Origin: Nocardia sputorum
GTDB lineage: Bacteria > Actinomycetota > Actinomycetes > Mycobacteriales > Mycobacteriaceae
Reading direction: 5' to 3'
Assembly (NCBI RefSeq): GCF_027924405.1
Contig: NZ_AP026978.1
Coordinates: forward strand, 1,984,001 to 2,048,000
Length of the DNA: 64,000 nt
The translations under genes and the position numbers were made by a program. The notes beneath the pieces are model-generated. The model worked only from the letters and a program-made list of their open reading frames with translations, ran no database searches and was not told where the DNA came from. Below are positions 57,211-64,000 of this stretch, one piece after another (the first letter of the stretch is position 1; every line of letters begins with the position of its first letter).

Positions 57211-57996
57211 TCATGGCCGGGACGGTATGCGGTCGCGGTCCTCCGGACGATCCGAGCCGGGGACTATCTCGTATACGGCGTAGCTGCGGCCGAGTACGGG
57301 AAAGGAGACATTGCGTACCGGCACACCACGTGGGGTGCGCCCGAATTCTGTTCCACCATGGGCATGTCCGTGCACAGCGAGCGCCGCCCCGCCCGCGTCG
57401 ACCGACTCGGCCAGATCATGACAGCCGAGTCCGGGATAGATCTTGGACGGTTCACCGGCCAACGTGTCGATGATCGGAGCGAAATGCATGAGGGCGATGC
57501 GGGTTTCGCAGTCGATCGAGGCGAGCGCCTGGCGCAGGCGAAGGGCGTCGAGCGGGCCGCGGCGCATGCGGGCGCGGTGTTCGGCGGACCCCTCGTCCGG
57601 CGTGCCGGGATGGTCGGGAAAGCCGCCGCTGCCGCCCATGACGCCGGCGACACCCAGCCGGATACCTCCGATCTCGAGGGTGATCGCGGTGCCATCCAGC
57701 ACGTGGACGCCCAGTGCGGTGAGCCGTGCCGCGATCAGGTAGCCCGATCGCTGATCGTGATCGTGATTGCCGAGCACGGCGACCACCGGTACGGGAAGGC
57801 CGTCGAGTTCGGCGCATAGCAGATCCGTTTCCGCTCGCGTGCCGCCGTCGGTGAGATCGCCTGCGAGCAAGAGGATGTCGGCGTCCGCGGACAGACGACG
57901 AAAATCGGGGCGGAAGCGTCCGGCCACCGCCGCGCGCATGTGCAGGTCGGCGACGGCCGCGACACGAATGCACCCGCCGGTGCGCGCTGCGGTCAC
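57211..57996 (-). CDS. metallophosphoesterase
   Basis: A protein of about 261 residues of the calcineurin-like superfamily with the complete two-metal set: Asp-Leu-His (Val-Ala-Asp-Leu-His), Gly-Asp-Leu-Thr-Asp, Gly-Asn-His-Asp, a His in Leu-Met-His-Phe-Ala-Pro, and Gly-His-Ala-His near the C-terminus. It hydrolyses a phosphoester; no signal peptide, so a cytoplasmic nucleotide or similar substrate is likely. The start is uncertain: GTG 57996 puts the first strand about eight residues in; TTG 58032 is the alternative. It faces the vWA operon and may process its product, but is not co-transcribed. Confidence 0.82.
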   Translation of the reverse strand: MTAARTGGCIRVAAVADLHMRAAVAGRFRPDFRRLSADADILLLAGDLTDGGTRAETDLLCAELDGLPVPVVAVLGNHDHDQRSGYLIAARLTALGVHVLDGTAITLEIGGIRLGVAGVMGGSGGFPDHPGTPDEGSAEHRARMRRGPLDALRLRQALASIDCETRIALMHFAPIIDTLAGEPSKIYPGLGCHDLAESVDAGGAALAVHGHAHGGTEFGRTPRGVPVRNVSFPVLGRSYAVYEIVPGSDRPEDRDRIPSRP

Positions 57997-58242
57997 GACG
58001 GTCAGTCGGCCATATCGGCGAAGGGGTGTCAAGCGACGGCGCTGAGCCGCCCATCGCGGTCTGCCTGGTCGCGGGCCGAAACTTCGCGTTCATCTGACCG
58101 CGACCCGTTGTGAAGTCGGTATATAGCTTGACGCTATTCCGCGTTCAAGGACTGTTCAGTGAGGCTACGGGCACTGTGGCCGCCGATGAAACATCCATGA
58201 ACACTGCCGCGGCAGCCTATCGCGCGTACCGGACGGTCCCGC

Positions 58243-59232
58243 ATGGTCAACGGTATGAGCCGAGCGCGACTGCTGTCGAAAGTCGTTGCCGCAGCGACGG
58301 CCGTGTTCCTTCCGTTGTCCGTGGCGGCCGGCGTCGCGCAGGGGGAGATGCCGACGGCCAAAGTAGTCGTGATCGGCTTGGACGGCCTGATGTACGACAA
58401 GATCGAGCAGGCGAAGGCGCCGAATCTGCTGCGGTTGAGCGGCGAGGGGTTGCTGAGCCGTTCGTCGATCGCCCCGCACACCACCATCTCGGGTCCCTCT
58501 TGGGCCACCGTGCTGACCGGCGTGTGGGATCGCAAGCACGGCATCACGAACAACCAGTTCACCGCCGAACCGTTCATGCGACACCCGACGGTCTTCACTC
58601 AGCTCGAACGGGCGCGGCCGGCGCTGAAGACCCAATCCATCGCCACCTGGGACCAGATCGCCACCATAACCGGCAGCGGCAGTCCGCGCGCCGACGTCGT
58701 CGTCTCCACCGCGACCGTGCCGGACGATCCGGACGAGTCCCGCACCGACGCCGCCACCGCCGACGCCGTGGCCGCCGCGATCGGCAAGTTCGCGCCCGAC
58801 CTGCTGTTCACCCATCTGGACCAGGTGGACCGCGCCGGTCACGACGCCGGTGGCGCGTCGCGCGCCTACCTGGACGCCGTGACGCGGATCGACGTTCTGG
58901 TCGGCCGCATCGTCGCCGCCGTGGACGCTCGTGCCGCCGCCCATCCGGCCGAACAGTGGACCGTGCTCGTCACCGCCGACCACGGCCACAAACCGAAGGG
59001 CGGGCACGGCGGCCAGTCCCCGGACGAGACGACCAACTTCGTCATCGCTCGCGGCCCCGGCTTCCGGCCCGGGGCCACCAGTACGCGAGCGACCCTGGTC
59101 GACATCGCCCCCACGGTGCTCGACCTCCTCGAGGTCGCTCCCCCCGCCGATCTCGACGGTCGCTCCCTGCGTACCGAGCCCGGACCCGCCCGTACTCCGT
59201 TGTCCGGGTCCCAGCCTGCCGCGATTCGCTGA
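58243..59232 (+). CDS. secreted alkaline-phosphatase-superfamily phosphodiesterase/pyrophosphatase
   Basis: A 329-residue protein with a signal peptide (residues about 1-30, ending in Ala-Ala-Gly-Val-Ala-Gln-Gly). The mature part is of the type I phosphodiesterase/nucleotide pyrophosphatase family. Metal ligands are visible: Asp in Ile-Gly-Leu-Asp-Gly-Leu, the Thr/Ser nucleophile region Thr-Ile-Ser-Gly-Pro-Ser-Trp-Ala-Thr, His/Asp in Leu-Asp-Gln-Val-Asp-Arg-Ala-Gly-His, and Ala-Asp-His-Gly-His. It should cleave phosphodiester or pyrophosphate bonds outside the membrane. ATG 58243 and 58255 are both possible. TTGACG at 58128-58133 may be its -35. Confidence 0.82.
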   Translation: MVNGMSRARLLSKVVAAATAVFLPLSVAAGVAQGEMPTAKVVVIGLDGLMYDKIEQAKAPNLLRLSGEGLLSRSSIAPHTTISGPSWATVLTGVWDRKHGITNNQFTAEPFMRHPTVFTQLERARPALKTQSIATWDQIATITGSGSPRADVVVSTATVPDDPDESRTDAATADAVAAAIGKFAPDLLFTHLDQVDRAGHDAGGASRAYLDAVTRIDVLVGRIVAAVDARAAAHPAEQWTVLVTADHGHKPKGGHGGQSPDETTNFVIARGPGFRPGATSTRATLVDIAPTVLDLLEVAPPADLDGRSLRTEPGPARTPLSGSQPAAIR

Positions 59233-59593
59233 CAGGTGTTCGTTCGCGGATCCGGCGTTCGCGCTCGCTCGTCGGTGCGGGACAGCTCTGCTTCCCTGAG
59301 CCGTTGCAGCCACCCACACGATGAACTGAAAGCGCTGCTCATCGACGTTTCCATGGGATAGCGGAACGCGTCCGGTCACGCTGTGGCCAGCGAGCTGGGT
59401 GGATCGCGGTCACCCGACTCGTGACGGTCGTACGGGGCGGCCGGGACCGTCTCCCTTCCTTGTCCCGACACCCCGGGGCGCAACCTTCGTCCGCGGAGCG
59501 GACGTGGGTGCTCCGCCCGGACTAAAGTTGGTGGTCCGGGAGGTTGCACCGGTCGGATAGGGTGGTCCGATCGAGGCGCGGAGAGGTGGTGGC
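59233..59593. other. intergenic before rel, no gene seen
   Basis: About 360 bp at the right edge of the insertion. No convincing frame, RNA gene or strong hairpin. Presumably holds the rel promoter, which must differ from the apt-linked arrangement in mycobacteria. Confidence 0.35.
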
Positions 59594-62002
59594 ATGACTC
59601 AGCATCTGGGCGAGGCGAAGGTCGAGCAATCGACGTCGGGCCCGCGGCCGAACGGTGCGGGCGCCACCGACGCCGCGCAGGCCGCGAAGCCGCAGGCGCC
59701 GGCGAACGCGACGCCTCCGCGTCAGCCGGGCGCTTCCTCCGCCGTGCCGTCCTCGGCCTCGCGCCGGGTGCGTGCGCGCCTGGCCAGGCGCATGACCGGG
59801 CAGCGCGGTATCGCGGCGGTCAAACCGGTGCTCGAGCCGCTGGCCACCGTGCACCGCGAGCTGTACCCGAAAGCGAACCTGACGCTGCTGCAGCGCGCGT
59901 TCGACGTGGCCGACGAGCGGCACAAGCATCAGTTCCGCAAATCGGGTGACCCCTACATCACCCACCCGCTCGCCGTGGCCAACATCCTCGCCGAGCTCGG
60001 CATGGACACCACCACGCTGGTGGCCGCGTTGCTGCACGACACGGTGGAGGACACCGGCTACAGCCTCGAGCAGCTCACCCAGGACTTCGGTTCCGAGGTC
60101 GCCCACCTCGTCGACGGCGTCACCAAGCTGGACAAGGTCAATCTGGGCGCCGCCGCCGAGGCGGAGACCATCCGCAAGATGATCATCGCGATGGCCCGCG
60201 ACCCGCGCGTGCTGGTGATCAAGGTGGCCGACCGGTTGCACAACATGCGGACCATGCGGTTCCTGCCGCCGGAGAAGCAGGCCAAGAAGGCCAAGGAGAC
60301 GCTGGAGGTCATCGCTCCGCTGGCCCACCGCCTCGGTATGGCGACGGTGAAGTGGGAGCTGGAGGACCTCGCCTTCGCGATCCTGCACCCGAAGAAATAC
60401 GACGAGATCGTCCGGCTGGTCGCCGACCGCGCACCCTCGCGCGACACCTACCTGGCGAAGGTGCGGGCCGAGATCGTCAACACGCTGGCCGCCTCCCGGA
60501 TCAACGCGATCGTCGAGGGCCGCCCGAAGCACTATTGGTCGATCTACCAGAAGATGATCGTCAAGGGGAAGGACTTCGACGACATCCACGACCTGGTCGG
60601 CATCCGCATCCTGTGCGACGAGGTGCGTGACTGCTACGCGGCCGTCGGCGTGGTGCACTCGCTGTGGCAACCCATGGCGGGCCGGTTCAAGGACTACATC
60701 GCCCAGCCGCGCTACGGCGTCTACCAGTCACTGCATACCACCGTGGTCGGGCCGGATGGCAAGCCCCTGGAGGTGCAGATCCGCACCCAGGACATGCACC
60801 GCACCGCGGAGTTCGGCATCGCCGCGCACTGGCGCTACAAGGAGACCCGCGGCAAACACTCCAACGACACCGCCGAGGTCGACGACATGGCGTGGATGCG
60901 CCAGCTGCTGGACTGGCAACGGGAGGCCGCCGACCCGGCGGAATTCCTGGAGTCGCTGCGCTTCGACCTGAAATCGCCGGAGATCTTCGTGTTCACGCCG
61001 AAGGGCGACGTGATCACGCTCCCGCAGAAGTCGACCCCGGTGGACTTCGCCTACGCCGTGCACACCGAGGTGGGCCACCGCTGCATCGGCGCCCGGGTGA
61101 ACGGGCGCCTGGTCGCGCTGGAGCGACAGCTGGAGAACGGCGAGGTCGTCGAGGTGTTCACCTCGAAGGCGCAGAATGCCGGCCCCAGCCGCGACTGGCA
61201 GAACTTCGTGGTGTCCCCGCGCGCCAAGGCGAAGATTCGCCAGTGGTTCGCCAAGGAGCGGCGCGAGGAGGCGCTGGAGAGCGGCAAGGAGCAGATCTCC
61301 AAGGAGGTCCGCCGCGTCGGGCTGCCGCTGCAGCGGTTGATGAGCGTCGACGCGATGACCGCGGTCGCCCACGAGCTGCACTACACCGACATCTCCACGC
61401 TCTACACCGCCGTCGGCGAGCACCAGGTCTCCGCGCACCACGTGGTGCAGCGGCTGATGGCGCAGCTCGGTGGCATCGGCGACGTGGAGAACGAGCTGGC
61501 CGAGCGCTCCACCCCGTCGACGACGCCGAGCAGGCAGCGGGTCACCGGCGACGCGGGCGTGCTGATCCCCGGCGCCCCGGGCACGGTCGCCAAGCTGGCG
61601 AAGTGCTGCACCCCGGTGCCCGGTGACGAGATCATGGGCTTCGTGACCCGTGGCGGCGCGGTGAGCGTGCACCGCACCGACTGCACGAACGCCGGTTCGT
61701 TGCGCGAGCAGGCCGAGCGGATCATCGAGGTGTCCTGGGCGCCGTCGCCGTCCTCGGTGTTCCTGGTCGCGATCCAGATCGAGGCGCTCGATCGCACGCG
61801 GCTGCTGTCCGACGTCACCAAGGTGCTGGCCGACGAGAAGGTCAACATCCTGTCCGCCTCGGTGGCCACGCACGGCGACCGGGTGGCGATCAGCAAGTTC
61901 ACCTTCGAGATGGGCGATCCGAAACACTTGGGGCACTTGCTGAACGTGGTGCGCAACGTGGAGGGCGTCTACGACGTCTACCGCGTCACCTCCGCGGCGT
62001 GA
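59594..62002 (+). CDS. relA: bifunctional (p)ppGpp synthetase/hydrolase Rel
   Basis: An 802-residue long RelA/SpoT homologue. Order: variable N-terminal tail (about 75 residues), HD hydrolase domain with His-Asp-Thr-Val-Glu-Asp-Thr near residue 147, synthetase domain with Tyr-Gln-Ser-Leu-His-Thr-Thr-Val near 377, TGS domain ([12 protein letters not shown]), Cys-Cys-Thr-Pro-Val-Pro-Gly-Asp zinc-finger region, and C-terminal ACT domain. Both catalytic sites look intact, so it can make and degrade the stringent-response alarmone. ATG 59594 with GAGAGG at 8 bp. Counterpart of Rv2583c. Confidence 0.96.
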   Translation: MTQHLGEAKVEQSTSGPRPNGAGATDAAQAAKPQAPANATPPRQPGASSAVPSSASRRVRARLARRMTGQRGIAAVKPVLEPLATVHRELYPKANLTLLQRAFDVADERHKHQFRKSGDPYITHPLAVANILAELGMDTTTLVAALLHDTVEDTGYSLEQLTQDFGSEVAHLVDGVTKLDKVNLGAAAEAETIRKMIIAMARDPRVLVIKVADRLHNMRTMRFLPPEKQAKKAKETLEVIAPLAHRLGMATVKWELEDLAFAILHPKKYDEIVRLVADRAPSRDTYLAKVRAEIVNTLAASRINAIVEGRPKHYWSIYQKMIVKGKDFDDIHDLVGIRILCDEVRDCYAAVGVVHSLWQPMAGRFKDYIAQPRYGVYQSLHTTVVGPDGKPLEVQIRTQDMHRTAEFGIAAHWRYKETRGKHSNDTAEVDDMAWMRQLLDWQREAADPAEFLESLRFDLKSPEIFVFTPKGDVITLPQKSTPVDFAYAVHTEVGHRCIGARVNGRLVALERQLENGEVVEVFTSKAQNAGPSRDWQNFVVSPRAKAKIRQWFAKERREEALESGKEQISKEVRRVGLPLQRLMSVDAMTAVAHELHYTDISTLYTAVGEHQVSAHHVVQRLMAQLGGIGDVENELAERSTPSTTPSRQRVTGDAGVLIPGAPGTVAKLAKCCTPVPGDEIMGFVTRGGAVSVHRTDCTNAGSLREQAERIIEVSWAPSPSSVFLVAIQIEALDRTRLLSDVTKVLADEKVNILSASVATHGDRVAISKFTFEMGDPKHLGHLLNVVRNVEGVYDVYRVTSAA

Positions 62003-62268
62003 GCGGCCCAACCGTGCGGTAGCTGCCAATTAGCTATCTTCTCAAGGTGTTTCGCGTGCCCCGAACTCCGCTTCGGGGTTGTCAATCGAGACGATCTGCC
62101 GGAAACTTGTCGGACCGATTCTGGGAACGCGCCGCGGTGTGTCGCGTTCATGTCGGTGTGTCGTGGAAGTTTTCCGTCGATGCGGCAGTAATAGCCGGAA
62201 TCTGTTACGGTCTATTGCGTTTCATGGCGTTGAGGTACCTGCGGCAGACGACTTGATTGCGGATCGCT

Positions 62269-63894
62269 ATGACTGGATACTCGGCAAGACTCTCGGGGAT
62301 GCTGGTAGCACTCGCCGTGGCTGTGGCGACCGCCGGTGTCGCCGCGGCGGAGCCGCCGGATCCCGGTCCCTCCACGAAGATTCGCCTCACGACCTGTCCC
62401 GCGTTGTACGCCTTGGGAATTCAGGGCACCGGTGAATCCTCGCCGGACGCGGCGCCCACCACCGACACCGGCATGCTCTCCACGGTCTTCCGGCCGATGA
62501 TGGCGAAAGCGCCCGACACCGGACTGGTCGATCGGGCTTACGTGCCATACGAATCCGGTTTCGGCGGCGCGACCGCCGGTGGCGCGGCGCCCTACTCGGA
62601 ATCGGTGGCCGGCGGTCTCGCCCGTTTGCGCGGCATGGCCGAAACCGTCGCCGAGGCATGCCCGAACAGCCGGTTCGCGGTGGTCGGTTATTCGCAGGGC
62701 GCGCACGTCGCCTCGATGTTCGCGCAGGAGATCGGTCAGGGCCGCGGCGTGCTGCCCGCCGAGAAGGTCGCCGCCGTAGCGTTGTTCGGCGATCCGACCC
62801 GCAATCCCGGCGCGCCGCTGTTTCCGGGCGCGCCGGGGAAAGCGACGCCGGATCCCGCGCCGGGTACTGCGGGCGACCGGCTGGAATCCCTTGCCGCCCT
62901 GCCGCAGGCGCCTGCGATCGGCGGCGGCATCGGCCCGGAGCGCGACAAGGCCGCGAACTTCGGGGCGCTCACCGGACGAGTGGCGAGTTTCTGCGCGGCG
63001 GGCGATCTCGCCTGCGACGCCCCGGACGGCGCGCCCATCCTGAAGGCCGTCGCCAACGTGGTCGGCCAGTCCAAGCTCAGCGGCGGCGACCCGATCGCCT
63101 CGCTGGTGTCGATCGCGCAAGCGCTGGCGTTCACGTCGATCAAGACCGCGACCCAAGTGGTCAACGGGGACATCGAAGGCAATTCGCTGGCCACCCTGTC
63201 GATCTCGCCGGAGAAGTCGATCTCGCAGCGCCTGGCGGACGCCTCCGATCCGCGCACGCCGCTGAATCTGCCCCGCGCGCTGCAGGCGCTGGTGAAGGTC
63301 GGCATGATCGGCTTGAATTCCGTGGTCGCGGTGGTCCGAGCGGTGATCAATCCGGCGAATATCGCCGAGCTGGCCACCGCGGGCCTGGCGAATCCGCCCG
63401 CCGCGTTGCTGTCGCTGGGAGCCGAGCTGGTCGGTGCGATCACTCAGCTGATTCCGCCGACCACCGGCGTCCGGCTGGTCACCCAGGCCTTCGACGCGGT
63501 GGTGCAGAACATCACCGACAACAGCGAGCTGCTGAACACGGCCACCTGGGTGCGCTACTGGGACACCGTGCAGCGCCACACCGGCTACAACAGCGCCATC
63601 GTCGCGGCGAACGGTGCCGCTCCCACCCAATTCGTCGCCGAATGGCTCGCGGCGCTCGCTCGCGACATCGCTGATGCATCCGGTGGCAAGGCCGAGCCCC
63701 GGCCGGTGCTGGAGAAACAGCCGACCGGATTCTTCGGGGACGGCTCCGGCGCGTCTCCCACGCCGAGTTCGTCCGGTACGGGACAATTTCCGTTCGGGAC
63801 AGGAGCCGATGGCGCCTCATCCAGCGGCGTGACATCGATTCCGCCCACCGACCGAACCGGCACACCCAACACCTACCCGTTCTCCACGAACTGA
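62269..63894 (+). CDS. cutinase-family secreted protein with C-terminal extension
   Basis: A 541-residue secreted protein. Signal peptide (residues 1-27, ending in Ala-Gly-Val-Ala-Ala-Ala-Glu). Residues about 35-260 match the cutinase/Culp serine-esterase family: Gly-Thr-Gly-Glu-Ser near the start, the nucleophile in Val-Val-Gly-Tyr-Ser-Gln-Gly-Ala, Gly-Asp-Pro-Thr-Arg, and Cys-Ala-Ala-Gly-Asp-Leu-Ala-Cys. The remaining 280 residues are helical and Ala-rich, with a Ser/Thr/Gly/Pro-rich tail, and are not in ordinary cutinases. ATG 62269 fits the signal peptide; TTG 62257 is possible. It likely acts on envelope or host lipids. Confidence 0.82.
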   Translation: MTGYSARLSGMLVALAVAVATAGVAAAEPPDPGPSTKIRLTTCPALYALGIQGTGESSPDAAPTTDTGMLSTVFRPMMAKAPDTGLVDRAYVPYESGFGGATAGGAAPYSESVAGGLARLRGMAETVAEACPNSRFAVVGYSQGAHVASMFAQEIGQGRGVLPAEKVAAVALFGDPTRNPGAPLFPGAPGKATPDPAPGTAGDRLESLAALPQAPAIGGGIGPERDKAANFGALTGRVASFCAAGDLACDAPDGAPILKAVANVVGQSKLSGGDPIASLVSIAQALAFTSIKTATQVVNGDIEGNSLATLSISPEKSISQRLADASDPRTPLNLPRALQALVKVGMIGLNSVVAVVRAVINPANIAELATAGLANPPAALLSLGAELVGAITQLIPPTTGVRLVTQAFDAVVQNITDNSELLNTATWVRYWDTVQRHTGYNSAIVAANGAAPTQFVAEWLAALARDIADASGGKAEPRPVLEKQPTGFFGDGSGASPTPSSSGTGQFPFGTGADGASSSGVTSIPPTDRTGTPNTYPFSTN

Positions 63895-63951
63895 TCGCCG
63901 AGAGGGTCCGACGATGCGATACTGCGTGCCCTGCTCTGCGGGAATGGGGGA

Positions 63952-64000
63952 ATGTTGAAGTCGTACAAACAGCTTTCCCGCTGGTACGGCGCTCTGGAGC
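63952..64000 (+). CDS. possible start of a gene cut by the window end
   Basis: ATG 63952 is preceded by GGGGGA at 2-3 bp and opens a frame (Met-Leu-Lys-Ser-Tyr-Lys-Gln-Leu-Ser-Arg-Trp-Tyr-Gly-Ala-Leu-Glu) that runs off the window. Sixteen codons are too few to assign a family. Confidence 0.3.
   Translation, partial: MLKSYKQLSRWYGALE

Noticed and set aside
62047..62256. 69-codon plus-strand ORF after rel
   Set aside because: No ribosome-binding site, no motif, Arg-rich start; likely chance.
1..64000. CRISPR arrays, insertion sequences, rRNA genes
   Set aside because: No regularly spaced repeats, no transposase domains, no rRNA-like sequence seen.

Overview
The window is high-GC actinobacterial DNA. 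A mycolic-acid-containing genus of the Mycobacteriales, most likely Nocardia, fits best. Signs are frequent GTG/TTG starts, phosphatidylinositol-mannoside genes, a cutinase-like secreted protein, and a backbone in the same order as Mycobacterium tuberculosis Rv2614c to Rv2583c: thrS, HIT phosphorylase, pgsA, patA, pimA, NUDIX, pdxS, tesB, pdxT, yebC, ruvCAB, yajC, secDF, peptide-binding lipoprotein, apt, rel. The genus is an inference from gene content and synteny recalled from memory; no database was searched.

Layout. 0-12.6 kb is a mixed accessory region. It holds two C-terminal gene stumps (an LpqC-type esterase and a cytochrome P450), an MFS transporter, a flavin monooxygenase, a LysR regulator, a repeat-rich coiled-coil protein, a CoiA-like nuclease-type protein convergent with a sigma-region-4/TnsA-like fusion, and a group of Xre-type regulators including an XRE-DUF5753/DUF397 pair and a decayed relative. 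12.6-13.4 kb holds four tRNA genes: Val-GAC, Cys-GCA and Gly-GCC on the minus strand and Val-CAC on the plus strand. 13.7-18.4 kb is a tandem duplication of SulP transporter-carbonic anhydrase fusions whose leaders share cis-elements. 18.5-26.4 kb is a compact core operon (thrS to the NUDIX gene) for translation and PI/PIM synthesis. 26.8-33.5 kb carries pdxS, tesB, pdxT and yebC, with a five-gene insertion between pdxS and tesB. 33.5-39.5 kb is a second accessory block (ArsR/SRPBCC pair, oxidoreductase and GlxA-type regulator, membrane esterase, macrodomain, hotdog protein). 39.5-41.8 kb is ruvCAB behind a LexA box. 41.8-44.8 kb holds a four-repeat DivIVA-motif protein and a TetR/Baeyer-Villiger monooxygenase pair. 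44.9-50.7 kb is yajC-secD-secF-lipoprotein-apt.

Between apt (ends 50683) and rel (starts 59594) lies an 8.9 kb insertion into an order that is normally contiguous. It holds a dead DUF4291 gene, an ABC-F ATPase, a SnoaL/HxlR pair, a three-gene operon, a metallophosphoesterase and a secreted alkaline-phosphatase-superfamily protein. The operon encodes a vWA-domain protein, a divergent adenylosuccinate-synthetase homologue, and a NUDIX-winged-helix protein that looks like an NrtR-type sensor with a broken Nudix box. Its promoter is covered by a perfect 12+5+12 inverted repeat. This operon is the best candidate in the window for an undescribed nucleotide-related system.

Many regulators sit beside strong inverted repeats that are probably their operators: ArsR at 34.4 kb, GlxA at 35.8 kb, TetR at 43.2 kb and HxlR at 53.3 kb. 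Several start codons lie about 6 nt behind a -10 box, which suggests leaderless transcripts. No insertion sequence, CRISPR array, rRNA gene or intact phage was seen.
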